Below are positions 22,755 through 34,177 of a stretch of 64,000 bases of DNA, piece after piece (the stretch's first letter is position 1; every line of letters begins with the position of its first letter). The notes beneath the pieces are model-generated. The model ran no database searches. It was not told where the DNA came from and saw only the letters and a program-made list of their open reading frames with translations. The DNA lies in NCBI RefSeq assembly GCF_018687715.1, contig NC_056761.1:18573501-18637500 (forward strand), in the 5' to 3' direction. The translations under genes and the position numbers were made by a program. Origin of the DNA: Carya illinoinensis. Its lineage: Eukaryota; Streptophyta; Magnoliopsida; Fagales; Juglandaceae.

Positions 22755-23732
22755 CATCCAACCCCCGAACTCCTCGCACTCAGTCCGGAATCAACCAACC
22801 AGCAGATTTAATTAATTGAAAGAGCAATATATATTTAAATCTGAAAATAGGGTTTGGAAAATACTTACAGCGCTATATGGCAATTTTAGAAAACACGAGG
22901 CGTTGCAAACGGCGGCGAAAAAGCAACGTCACTGTGAAAATTCACTGTGGTCGTGGGTTGTGAAAAACCCACTTTTGAACGGGGACAAACTAGGGCTTGG
23001 GATTGATAGGGAATGATCTAGGGATGGTTGTGAAGCTATTGGAAGTGGTGGTTGGCCGTGGGTGGCGGCGGAATCGCCGGAAAGAGGCCGGATTTCCCAA
23101 AAAGGAAAGCTAGCTCGTAGGAGCTGTTCCGGTGGTCGTTGGAGGCTGGAAATAGGTGGGTTAGGACGGCAAGGGACCGGTGATGAAGTGGTGAAGAAAT
23201 GGTGGCCGGAGGTGGAGCGACGGCGGCGGATCGGAGCAAAATCCGTGCAGCCTTTGGAGAGCTTTTCCGGCCAAACGGCCGGCCGGATGGGGGTGGAAAT
23301 CGGTGGGGTGGTGCGCCGAAGGGAGACAAAGAGGATGGTGCCGGCGGTGAGCCACACGGTGGCCGGACGGCGGTAGATCGGGGGTGAGAGGTGTTCCGGC
23401 GTGAGGGAGAGAGAAGAGAGAGAGAGAGAAACTGGGGGAGCTCGATCGGGAAGAAAGAAAAAAGAAAAGAAAGAAAAAAAGAAAAAGAAAGGAAAAAGAA
23501 AGAAGGAAAGAGATGTAGGGAAAAGATGAGGTCTAATCCTCATTCCGGGAAACAAAACTAAACCGCCAAAAAGAGATTAAAACCCACAAAACAACTAAAA
23601 GAAATAAAACACAACATCAATTAAATTAAAAACAATTTTAAAACGCAAATAAATTAAAATAAATAACTAATATATTAATTAAAATAAAAACAATTATTTC
23701 AGCGAAAATACACTCAAAAGCGGGTCATCACA

Positions 23733-25432
23733 AATAAGAAGCCTATTAAGGGTTTGATGAAAGTGCTTGAAATGTGTGAGGAATGGACTGGTCAATGTGT
23801 TAACAAGGATAAAACTTCAATGTATTTTGCAAAACAGTTTACTCTTGGAAGGAAGAGAGAAGTACTTAGGTTGACTAGTTTTGTAGAAGGTTTCTTTCCT
23901 TTTACATATCTTGGAGCTTCAATTGTGTCTGGTAGGCTGTTGATGAGACATTTTGATTCTCTTATTTCTCATGTAAGGGATAAGATTGGGGGATGGAAAA
24001 TGAATTGCTTATTTCGGGGGAGGGGGGGAATTGGTTCTTTGGAACATGTTTTGGGAAGTGTACCTATTCATCTACTTTCTATTCTTCAACTTCCTCAATT
24101 AGTTTTGAAGATTATGAATCGATTGCTTAATTCTTTTTTTTTGGGGAGAGATAAATGGGAAAGGAAAAAAGAAATGGTTTTCTTGGAGAAAAATGTGTAG
24201 ATCGATTGAAAAAATTGGTATTGGTCTTCGAAAATTTGAAGATGTTCAAGACTTGCTCCATGCAAAATTTGCTTGGAAAGTTTTGACTGGTGATGATCTA
24301 TGGAGTAATTGTTTTCATGCAAAATATATTGGGGATAAACACTCTTATTGATTTGATAAAGGGTACACAGTTTTGGCACATGGTTATTAATTCTATTCCT
24401 ATTGTGTTACAAAATTCTAAATGGAGAGTTCAGGATGGGAATTTGTTTTTTTCATTTGATAGTTGGATGGAGGGTGGACTCTTGTGAATGAGAATCAGGT
24501 GGTCGAGGATTCGAAATTGAAGTTGTGTGAATTAAAACTAGAAAATGCTTGGGATATGGGAGTATTAGAGAGGTTGGTTGGTATTGAGAGCTAGGCAGAT
24601 GAAATTTGTAAATTTCTGGGTTCTCATAAAACTAGACAGGATATTACTATGGACAAAAAATAATGATGATCAGTTTTCTACTAAGAGTGCATGGAATTGT
24701 ATTCGTGCTCATGCTCCATAAGTGGGCTGGTCTTCTTGGGTTTGGCATGCTTCTTTGCCTAAAAAGATCTCTATTTTTATGTGGAAAGCAATGAATAATT
24801 GTTTAAGTGTGGATGAGAGGTTGAGAAGGGTGGGTATTCCTATTCCTTCTAAATGTGATTGTTGTGCTAGAGGGAGTGTGGAAGATTTCAATCATGTGTT
24901 TAGTGGAAGGTGATATTGGAGAGACACAATTTTATTGTGGTTTAGGAGAGCTTCTAGATTGACTCAAATGGGTAGCATTTTTGGAATACTTCCTTGTATA
25001 ATTTCTTGGAGATTGTGGTATCATAGATGTAAGGTTAATTGCTTTTAGCATATGAAATTTGCTAGTTGATTCAACTGTACTTGGGGAAATTGTAGACCAT
25101 GACAACTACTTATAAGAGATTTTTTTTTTGCTGATGAAACTCGATTGAAAGAGTTAAATGTGCCTATTAATCCAATTAAAAAATAGAATGTGCAGATAGT
25201 TAGATGGAAGAAACCTTTGGCTGGCATGTTCAACTTAAACATTGATGGTAGTGTTAGGAATCCTGAAAATTTGGGCGCATGTGGAGTGATTCGGGATTCT
25301 AATGGTGATATGTGTCAAGCTTTTTCAAGTCATCTAGGCACTGTTCAAATAATAGAGCAGAATTGCAAGCCATGCTAATCGGTTTGAGATGTTGCTGTGA
25401 GTTGGGTATAAGACATGTTGATGTAGAATCCG
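23733..25432 (+). pseudogene. L1-B LINE, part 2: RT end, zinc region, RNase H start
   Basis: It continues the frame broken at 11908 with KPIKGLMKVLEMCEEW and VNKDKTSM, then PFTYLGASI, IGGWKMN and the LSILQLP thumb segment. The zf-RVT region is at 24722-24913 (CDCCARGSVEDFNHV), and RNase H starts at about 25205 (FNLNIDGS, GVIRDSNG). Stops and frameshifts occur throughout. It is interrupted at 25432 in the RNase H domain by the pol-less Gypsy element and resumes at 33741. Confidence 0.87.
25428..25432. repeat. Target-site duplication atccg, left
   Basis: It matches 33741-33745 and flanks the gag-only element. Confidence 0.93.
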
Positions 25433-27524
25433 TGTGATGACTCGTTTTTATGTATATTTTCACTGAAGGCGCTTTTTAATTTATTTAATCTATTAGTTCT
25501 TTTATTTTAAATTATTGTATTTTAAATTGGTTATAATTTATTTGATATTGTGTTTAATTTATTTTAGTCGTTTTACAGTTTTTAAAATCGTTTTCGGCGG
25601 ATCAGTTTTTGGCTTCCGGAGTGAGGATTGGACCTCATTTCTTTTATTTTCTCTTTTTCTTTTTCCCTTTTCCTTTTTCCTTTTCCCTTTTCTTTCCTTC
25701 TTCTTTCTTTCTTTTTTCTTCTTCTTTTTCTCTTCTCTTCCCGCGTGCCCAAGCCTCCATTTCTCCTTCCCTTCGCCGCCTATTGCCTGGCCCAGACCGC
25801 CGTCCGGCCGCCGTGTAGTACACCACCTCCACCATTCTCTTCCCCTCCCACCAGAGATCATCCCCACCAATTTTCAAAGCCATCGGACCAGCCGTTAGCC
25901 GCCACGCACGGTTGGAAGTCACGGCACCTGCCCTATTTTTCTCCCCTGTCGCTAGTTGCTTTCGCAACCCAGAACAGCCGCTCGATGGCGGCGTGGCCTA
26001 CACTACCCACCCAGTTTTCTTCCCCACCCACCGGTGAACATCTCCACCAAGTTTCACCTCCATCCAAGCCACCGTTAGCCACCACGAGCTCCTCCAAGCC
26101 ACACAATTTTTTATCGATTCCGGCGCCGTCGCACCACCTCCGGCCACCATCTCTTCACAGCTTCTTCCCCTACCTCTTGCCGACCTAAACCACCCATTTC
26201 TGGCCTCGATCCGTTGCCGGAGCAGCTCCCACGAGCTCAACTCCGATTTGAGCTTTTTCCGCTTCCTCCGCCACTTCCACCACCACCCACAGCCAAAACT
26301 CATTTCCCTTAGCTTCATAAATACTTCAAGACCTTTCCCTATCAATTTCGCGTCTTGGTTTGTTCCCGTTCGAAAGTGGGTAATTTATTACCCACAGCAA
26401 CAGTATAAATTACACTGTTACGTTGCTTTTCTTCTGCCGTTTGCAACGCCGCGAGCTTTCAAAAAATACCATATAGTGCTGTAAGTATTTTTCGAACTAT
26501 ACTTTTAGATTTAAATATATTTTTCTCTTACAATAATTATTTGACTGCTGGTTGGTTGATTCCGGACTGAGTCCGATTAGTTCGGGGGTCGGATGGATTG
26601 AGAACAGAGTTGTTTGGTTGATATTGTTATTTTTTGAGATATTTGTGCCTTGATGTTTGCTTTGTATAGTGCACGCATGTTCATGTTTAAAAAGGGAAAA
26701 TTCAGAGTTTCGTGTAGTTGTATGCATGTACATGTGTTTGAAAAATGAAAGTTGTGCTGGTAAGTGAGAAATGATTTATGATATATGTGAACGGTTGGAC
26801 TAACTGGTTTGAGTCAGAGGCACGTGTAGGGATGGTGGTAGAATCCCGCCTGTGATTCCCGCCTACGGTGCTCGCGTAGGGACGGTGGTAAGCAAGGATG
26901 GTGGTAGAGTCCCGCCTGTGATTCCCGCCTACGGTGCTCGCGTAGGACGGTGGTGAGCAGGGATGTGGTAGATTCCCGCCTACAGTGCTCTGACGGTCTG
27001 GTTTTTGGGCCATTATCGGGGATAATAGCGAGGTTATGTTTAAAGGATACTGGGGCCAAATGGGATTTTGGCATGCATGGAAAAAATGTGATTTTATGGG
27101 ATGTGAGCATTTGCACTCTTTCATGCATATTGTTTGAGTTTTATATGTTTTTATCTAGTGGTGTTTGGATTTTACTTACCTGCGGCACCATTTTTGGTAC
27201 TGTAGATTTTGGTGCAGAGTTCGAGGAAAAGGAGGAGGCTGGGCCCGAGGATGTAGCTCCGCCGGAGTGTTGAGTTAAAGTCTATGCTTTTTAGTTAGTT
27301 TTTAAAATAATATTTGTGTTATGTATGTTTTGAACAACTTTGTATTAAACTAGAAAAATTCTGGTACTTAGTTTATGACTTTGCTATCCGCTGCGTGTTT
27401 CTTCGTGCATATTTCTTGCTTATACACACACTTGGCACACATCGTTAGGGTAGTGACCCGTGATGTCACCATCCGGACGTCTCGACTTCCCCGTGTCCAT
27501 GCGTGGGGATTTGGGGGCTTCACA
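25433..27524 (+). repeat. 5' LTR of gag-only element (subfamily I)
   Basis: 2092 bp, AT-rich U3 of about 180 bp, then a pyrimidine tract (25630-25740), a GTAAGT leader donor near 26480, minisatellite 26820-26995, and a GGTGCAG acceptor-like site near 27220. Confidence 0.92.
26950..27273 (+). other. Small LTR ORF, 107 aa
   Basis: The C-terminal part contains ILFEFYMFLSSGVWILLTCG and an acidic tail ending PEDVAPPEC. It is in the same frame as the homologous ORFs of the other LTRs, with an N-terminal extension over the minisatellite end. Confidence 0.28.
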
Positions 27525-27526
27525 GG

Positions 27527-27538
27527 TGGTATCAGAGC
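27527..27538 (+). promoter_or_regulatory. Primer-binding site, initiator tRNA-Met
   Basis: TGGTATCAGAGC, a perfect match to the plant tRNA-iMet primer site, two bases after the LTR. Confidence 0.95.
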
Positions 27539-27819
27539 GGTTTGGCTCTGGGTAAAACCACATTTCCCGTAAGGAATACCAGAATGCTTTTAAAGTTGTG
27601 TTTTAAAATTTATTTTAAGTAAAGTTGCTATTTTCCATGTTCTGTTTGTTTTATTTATTTGAGCTTGTTTGCTTGTTTTATTTATTTAGTTATGTTATTG
27701 CATGCTGGTTTCTTTTTGTTTGTTGTTATGTGGTGTTGGTTTTTGGCTTTTGGTTTTATGTTGTTGGTTTTTATTTGTTTTTCTTAAAGGGGGGTCAAAG
27801 ATTGTGTTGTGGCAGGAAA

Positions 27820-29046
27820 ATGGTAAGACCAAGGAAATCTACTCAAGGGCCTCAGGACGATACACCGAGAGATGATGCTATAGCCCAAGCAATACGACAG
27901 ATAACGGAGTTCATGCAGCAGAATTTTAGGCCCCAACAAGGAGGGCCTTGGCCACAAGGGGGTCCTTGGCCACAACAAGAAGGGTCTTGGCCGCAACAAG
28001 GAGCGCTTTGGCCACAACAAGAAGGGTCTTGGCCGTAACAAGGAGCGCTTTGGCCACATCAGGGAGGGCCTTGGCTATACCCAAGAGGGCCCAGTGGCAT
28101 GGTGCAAGCTGGATGCACTTATGAGCACTTTCTGGTGCATAGAACTCCACACTTTACTGGAGAAGAGGATCCACTTCAAGATGGAAAGTGGGTCAGAGAC
28201 TTGGAAAGAACTTTTCAGGTGTGTGGTTGCACTGAGGCGCAACAAGTACTCTACGCTAGCTATTTATTGCAAGGCACCGCTTCTGAGTGGTGGGATACTA
28301 AGAGAGTAATGCTGGAATCAGAACTGGGGACTTTCGCCGCTGTGACCTGGCAGCGCTTGAAGAAAGAGTTTAATGATCGCTTCTTTCCCGCTTTCGTGAG
28401 GTGGCAAAAAGCAAGAGAGTTTTCAAGCCTGGTCCAAGGGAGCATGACCGTGGAACAGTACGCTCGAAGATTTATAGAACTTGGGCGATTTTCTCCCCAC
28501 CTCATCGCCACAGAGGAAATGCGAGCCGAGTGTTTCCAAGAGGGTCTACGTCTTGATATACGCCATATGGTGGTCAGCCACCGGATATCCACTTTTTAGG
28601 ATTTAGTGGATGTGGCCACTCTTGTGGAGCGAGAGAATAATTTGAGAATGGGCTCCCCTCCAGGACATAAAAGGCGGAGTTTTTCTGGTGAAGGAAGTAG
28701 TTCGGGTTCGCCTCAGAAGTTTGTTCAGCAGACCGGGATTCGACCATTAGCAACCTCGGGAGTGTGTATGGGAGGACGAGTGCCAGTTTGTGGAAGATGT
28801 AATAGAGCTAACGGAGGCGAGAGTCGTCTGGGTAGTAACCAATGTTTTGAGTGCGGTCAGGCGGGGCATCTTGCTTGTGAATGCCCTAGTCGAGTTCAAG
28901 AAAGCCGTGGAGCTCGTCACAGTGGTAGAGCTAACCAGAGGCAATTGGCTCGGGCTCAAATGTACGCAATGACTCCTGGTACCATTGGAGGCGAGGTTAC
29001 GGAGACTCAGAATGCTGGAGTCATGGCAGGTATGGGTCTAATCTAA
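27820..29046 (+). pseudogene. Gag of the pol-less element
   Basis: It starts MVRPRKSTQ at the ATG equivalent to the other copies. Order: N-terminus; Trp/Pro/Gln repeats (GPWPQ, GSWPQQ; 27935-28080); capsid-like domain (VCGCTEAQQVLYASYLLQ, EFNDRFFP, QYARRFIELGRF); knuckle CFECGQAGHLACEC. The first, less regular Cys cluster has lost its last Cys. Two in-frame stops are transitions: CAA-to-TAA at 28036-28038 and CAG-to-TAG at 28597-28599. No frameshift is seen over about 400 codons, which hints that the frame was under selection until recently. Confidence 0.9.
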
Positions 29047-29090
29047 TCCTTCGTGATGAATGCCTTGTGTGGTTTTGTTTTCTTTTATAT
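29030..29090 (+). other. Orphan gag-pol intron donor and intron remnant
   Basis: The donor GGCAG|GTATGG is kept after gag. About 50 bases resembling the intron of pol-bearing copies follow (CTTGTGTGGTTTTGTTTTC). The 3' splice site and pol are gone, so the substitution break lies inside the intron. Confidence 0.6.
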
Positions 29091-31583
29091 ATGTATATTA
29101 TCGAGGCTTGGAGAGAATGGCATGATCTGGGTGATCTTTTAGGGAAGTAGAATAATTGAGTTCTCTAGCTCCGTGGAGTTTATGAAATGGTCTATAACAT
29201 AGTAGATTGTAAGTTCAACAAATTTCAAGGATAGATTTTATGAAGTTTCATTAAAGTTTTAAAGTTTGGGGCCTTATAGATTTTAGGAAAATAAGTTTAT
29301 GGTAATTAAGGTGTTAGGTTCGACAAGCTTTGGGGGGGGAATAATTAAATTTCAAGTTTTAGATTTCGTGATTCAGATGAGTAAATTGGTGGCAATTGGG
29401 GCTTTAGATTTTACAAGCTGTTAAGGTGAATGTTTTGGATTAAAGCCATCAATCTTGAGAATTTCATAAAAGAATTTATTATCTAGTAATGTTTTAGAAT
29501 TTGAAAGATTTGGGAGTCGATTGTTCTATTATGGGATGTAAGTTCTTTGATCTTAGAAGTTCTGGAAGATTATTCTTATTTGATTTAAGGTTTTAGACTT
29601 GCAGAGTTGAAGGACTAATTTATAATAAGAATTGAGTTCTTAGTTTTATAGACTTAGTGCTGTAGCTTGATCTACTCTAGTGAGTGATTAGTTTGTAACC
29701 ATTAAAATGGGGTTAATTGGAGTTAAGTTATTAATATGAAAATTTTTTAGAGTAGATTTTTTTGAGGATTGAAGATATCGAGCTAGTTTAGAAAATAATT
29801 ATTGTTAACTCGAGGTTGTAGTGGCAGATTTTAGGAAATGATTCTATCGATTCGAAAGATATAGGTCCATCAGGGTGTTGGACATAGTAGATTTTGTGTT
29901 GGTATTGAATACGATTGAAGTTGAGGCTATATGATCCGTAGACTTTTGGGAATGGAATCTTAGCAGGTTTAAGGTCCTTCTCGGTACCAAACTTTAAGCA
30001 ATGGCTAGTTGCTAATTTAAGGATACAAGTTGAGTAGATTCAGGAATGATTCTTGTTGAGTTGAGGATATAAGTCCATGTGATGGAAATGTGATAATGGA
30101 TCACTTGTACGTTTGAATGATTTGTGGTGTTGGCTAAGAGTACATGAGATCGATAAGTAGTAATGGTAAGTGCGTATGGATTTCGGGGAGTGCTGGTCCT
30201 AGTCTCATCTATTTTTGGCTTGGTAGGAGTTGAAGAGGAATCTGTGTGGTAATATTAAATTCAAGAGATTTTGGCTTTGACTTGTTTGGTAAGTTGAACG
30301 GAATGTGCAGTCGAAGAGGGTTACCCATTGGGATGATGGTTTGAAACAACTGTTGTGTTTATCTTGAGAATTAGTTGCGACTTGAAATCATAGGAATTTA
30401 AATTCGTGAGGCTATACTTTTCTTTGGAGATCAAATATCCAGTTGGGAGAATTGGGGATATGGTTATTTAACTTGAAAAGAGATCGTTAGGTCACCATAT
30501 GTGGTGTATGAAGTAATAAATCTTGGAAGTTGAAACTTATGCATCAAAGGTGGGTAGCATGATCATATGTATGAAGTAATAAAGCAGTAGGATCCTTGAA
30601 TGTTGTTTAATAGTTTTTGATGGATTGAAGATTTAAACAGTATGGCTTGTCTTGAGATTTATATGTGAAGTGCTATTGAAGGAATTAGTTGTGCTAAAAC
30701 TAGAGTTTTTGAGAGTACAAGTAGGTGGGTGAGTTACCAAGAGCATTTTGATTATGTCTAGGTGAAGTCAATGGTAGTTTATAATGAGTTAGTTATTGCA
30801 AGATTAGATGTTATTCATAATATAGGTAATGAGCTTGAAGTGTGGGATATCGGATAGAGGTTATAGGCGCTTTCGTTGGTTGGCTGGGAAGGACTTGGGC
30901 CTTTTGGAGATGTTCCTTATCTTTAGAAGAGACAAGTGTATTTTGGGATGATGTTATGTGTTTTCAAATTGGGGCCTAGGGGTTGATTAGTATTGGTTTC
31001 GGTCATCAATCAATGGATGTATTTTTGCGGAATGTTGGTTTTCGTTTGGGGCAGCGATGGCCAACTGAGGAATGAGTAGAGATTTGTGGTTTTTTTGGAG
31101 GTATATGATTTTCTATGGAAAGGTGGTGAAGCTTTTCTTGTGATTAGATGTGGTTTGAGCTTATTCTTCATGATATTAATTCTTGAGGATATAGCCTTTA
31201 TGTATTTTGGTGAGTTATCAGAGTGCGCGCGAAAGCATGCTTTTTGGAGATTCTTAGAAGTTCAAATTTTGTGTTGATTTTGAAGAATTAGTAGTGATTT
31301 GAAGTTTTAATGGGAGATTAATCTTTTGGTCGTGCAGTTCGGTTTATGGATGGTTAACTTTGGAAGAGGCTATTAGGTTACCAAAGTTGGAATAGGATGA
31401 AAGTTTGGAAGGTCAAGCAGAGACGTCGTTGATATTAGTAATTTATGGTGTGCATATAATAACCATTGGATTTGTTGGGAGTTGTCGTTGATATGTATCT
31501 CTCAATTATGTTCAGAGTTGTATCCTGGATCTTTTTGGCACTGGTGTTTGATCTTGCAAATTTCGAGGACGAAATTTGTTTTT
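29091..31583 (+). other. Non-coding module replacing pol
   Basis: About 2.5 kb, T/G-rich, full of stops in all frames, with no RT, integrase or protease motif found. The first 240 bases are clearly homologous to 61487-61735 in the old relative (shared blocks such as GTCGAGGCTTG, TTTATGAAATGGTCTATA and GTAGGTTCAACAAGC, with few changes). Its role is unknown; packaging or RNA structure are possibilities. Confidence 0.7.
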
Positions 31584-31596
31584 AAGGGGGGGAGGA
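31584..31596 (+). promoter_or_regulatory. Polypurine tract of the gag-only element
   Basis: AAGGGGGGGAGGA directly precedes the 3' LTR. The inverted repeat AATTTCG-AGGA-CGAAATT lies just upstream (about 31559-31577). Confidence 0.9.
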
Positions 31597-33740
31597 TGTG
31601 ATAACCTGTTTTTACGTGTATTTTCACTAAAGGCGCTTTTTAATTTATTTAATATATTAGTTCTTTTATTTAAATTATTGTATTTTAAATTGGTTTTAAT
31701 TTATTTGATATTGTGTTTAATTTATTTTAGTCGTTTTATGATTTTTAAAATCGTTTTCGGTGGATCAGTTTTTGGCTTCCGGAGTGAGGATTGGACCTCA
31801 TTTCTTTTCTTTTCTCTTTTTCTTTTTCCCTTTTCCTTTTTCCTTTTTCCTTTTCTTTCCTTCTACTTTCTTTCTTTTTTCTTCTTCTTTTTCTCTTCTC
31901 TTCCCGTGTGCCCGAGCCTCCATTTCTCCTTCCCGTCGCTGCCTGTTGACCGGTCCAGACCGCCGCCGTCCGGCTGCCGTGTAGTACACCACCCCCTCCA
32001 TTATCTTCCCCTCCCACCATAGATCATCCCCACCAATTTTCAGAGCCATTGGACCAGCCATTAGCCGCCACGCAAGGTTGGAAGTCACGGCACCCGCCCT
32101 GTTTTTCTAACCTATCGCCGGTTACTTTCGCAGCCCAGAATCGCCGCTCAACAGCGGCATGGCCTACACTACCCACCCAGTTTTCTTCCCCTCTCACCGG
32201 TGAACATCCCCACCAAGTTTCACCTCCATCCGAGCCACCGTTAGCCACCACGAGCTCTTCCAAGCCACACGGTTTTTCACCGATTCCGGCACCGTCGCAC
32301 CACCTCCGGCCACCATGTCTTCACAGCTTCTTCCCCTACCTCTTGCCAACCTAAACCACCCATTTCCACCCTCGATCCGTTGCCGGAGCAGCTCCCACGA
32401 GCTCAACTCCGATTTGAGCTTTTTCCTCTTCCTCTGCCATTTCCACTACCACCCACTGCCAAAACTCGTTTCCCTTACTTTCATTAATACGTCAAGACCT
32501 TTCCCTATCAATTTCGTGCCTTGGTTTTCTCCCATTCGAAAGTGGGTAATTTATTACCCACGGCAACAGTGTAAATTACATTGTTACGTTGCTTTTCTTC
32601 TGCCGTTTGCAACGCCGCGAGCTTTTGAAAATACCATATAGCGCTGTAAGTATTTTCCAAACTCTACTTTTAGATTTAAATATATTTTTCTCTTACAATA
32701 ATTATTTGATTGCTGGTTGGTTGATTCCGGACTGAGTCCGATGAGTTCCGGGGTTGGATGGATTGAGGACGGAGTTGTTTGGTTGATGTTGTTATTTGTT
32801 TGAGATATTTGTGCCTTGATGTTTGCTTTGTATAGTGCACGCATGTTAATGTTTAAAAAGGGAAAACCGGGATTTTCGTGTAGTTGCATGCATGTACATG
32901 TGTTTGAAAAATGAAAGCTGTGCTGGTAAGCGAGAAATGATTTATGGTATATGTGAATGGTTGGACTGACTGGTTTGAGTAAGAGGCACGCGTAGGGATG
33001 GTGGTAAGCAAGGACGGTGGTAGAATCACGCCTGTGATTCCCGCTTACGGTGCTCGCGTAGGGACGGTGGTAAGCAGGGATGGTGGTAGAGTCCCGCCTG
33101 TGATTCCCACCTACGGTGCTCGCATAGGGACAGTGGTGAGCAGGGACGGTGGTAGAGTCCCGCCTGTGATTCCCGCCTACAGTGCTCTGACGGTCTGGTT
33201 TTTGGGCCATCATCGGGGATAATGGCGAGGTTATGTTTAAAGGATACATTTTGGGACCAAATGGGATTTTGGCGTGCGTGGAAGAAATGTGATTTTATGG
33301 GATGTGAGCAGTTGCATTCTTTCATGCATATTGTTTGAGTTTTATATGTTTTTATCTAGTGGTGTTTGGATTTTACTTACCTGCGACACCATTTTTGGTA
33401 CCGTAGATTTTGGTGCAGAGTTCGAGGAAGAGAAGGAGGCTGAGCCCGAGGATGCGGCTCCGCCGGAGTGCTGAGTTAAAGTCTATGCTTTGTAGTTGGT
33501 TTTTAAAACAATATTTGTATTATGTAATATTTTATTATGTATGTTTTGAACAGCTTTATATTAAACAAGTAAAATTCTGGTACTTAGTTTATGACTTTAC
33601 TATCATCTGCGTATTTCTTCGTGCACATTTATTACTTATACACACACTTGGCACACGTCGTTAGGGTGGTGACCCGTGATGTCACCTTCCGGACGTCTCG
33701 ACTTCCCCGTGTCCATGCGTGGGGATTTGGGGGCGTCACA
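31597..33740 (+). repeat. 3' LTR of gag-only element (subfamily I)
   Basis: 2144 bp, same layout as the 5' LTR, minisatellite at 32993-33190. The small ORF with acidic tail is at 33274-33474 (ends AEPEDAAPPEC). Confidence 0.92.
33274..33474 (+). other. Small LTR ORF, 66 aa
   Basis: Homologue of the ORF at 26950-27273: hydrophobic middle (FYMFLSSGVWILLTC) and acidic tail EEEKEAEPEDAAPPEC. Confidence 0.28.
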
Positions 33741-34139
33741 ATCCGATTCTTTAGTTTGTGTTAATTGGATACAGTGGCAACGATGTGGTATGTGGTACTT
33801 AGAAGATTTTTGGGATGAACTCATGGATATTATACATAATGGTGATTTTATTGTAAAGCATGTTTACTGTGTAGGTAATTGCCTGGCGGATTATTTGGCA
33901 CAGTTGGGGGCGTATAGTGCGGATAAGGATTGGTTCGTATAGATAAATTGGATTTTCCTTATTTACGTATTTCTTAATGTATGTAGTTTTTGGAGGTTTT
34001 TAGTCTATATTTTATTGGTTTGTAATTGATTGATAATAAGGTTTTAATTAGTTTTCTTTGAAAAATCATGTAACCAAGGTATTCCTCTGTCAAAAGTAAA
34101 GGTTTATCAATAAAGCCCAGAGATACCATCCTCCTTCTA

Positions 34140-34174
<35 letters not shown>

Positions 34175-34177
34175 ACC
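33741..34177 (+). pseudogene. L1-B LINE, part 3: RNase H end and 3' tail
   Basis: After the Gypsy TSD the RNase H frame resumes with SLVCVNWI, EDFWDELMDII and NCLADYLAQLG, then a stop near 33940. A 3' UTR follows, ending in an (AAAT)n tail at 34137-34177, the usual A-rich LINE terminus. Its 5' partners are at 23733-25432 and 10930-11908. Confidence 0.87.
34137..34177. repeat. (AAAT)n LINE tail
   Basis: About ten AAAT units, forming the 3' terminus of the L1-B element. Confidence 0.9.

Larger units (their letters stand above)
11909..23732 (-). mobile_element. Complete Tekay-like Ty3/Gypsy element, minus strand, with nested LTR
   Basis: Termini are TGTGA...TCACA and the 5-bp target duplication aataa is perfect. 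In sense direction: 5' LTR (23732-21494), PBS for initiator tRNA-Met, gag, predicted 96-nt intron, pol (PR, RT, RNase H, INT, chromodomain), polypurine tract, 3' LTR (13942-11909). A 2433-bp solo LTR of another family sits between INT and chromodomain (14251-16683). A chromodomain at the C-terminus together with long LTRs points to the Del/Tekay chromovirus lineage. In the first 200 aligned bases the two LTRs differ at about three positions, so the insertion is moderately young. It is defective: one stop in gag, plus one stop and one frameshift in pol. Confidence 0.93.
21494..23732 (-). repeat. 5' LTR of minus-strand Gypsy (subfamily II)
   Basis: 2239 bp. It is longer than its partner because of a roughly 208-bp insertion (22547-22754). 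The leader donor (sense CTGTAAGTATTTT at 22868) and acceptor-like GGTGCAG (21813) are both intact here. Confidence 0.93.
25433..33740 (+). mobile_element. Gag-only (pol-less) Gypsy element, TR-GAG-like, complete ends
   Basis: 8308 bp with TGTGA...TCACA termini, a perfect 5-bp TSD, PBS, gag and polypurine tract, but no protease, RT, RNase H or integrase. Between the intron donor after gag and the inverted repeat before the polypurine tract lie about 2.5 kb of non-coding sequence. Such elements (known in plants as TR-GAGs) must borrow Pol from an autonomous relative. LTRs differ at roughly ten positions over the first 200 bases, so it is older than the two pol-bearing copies. LTRs are subfamily I (minisatellite type). 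Confidence 0.9.
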
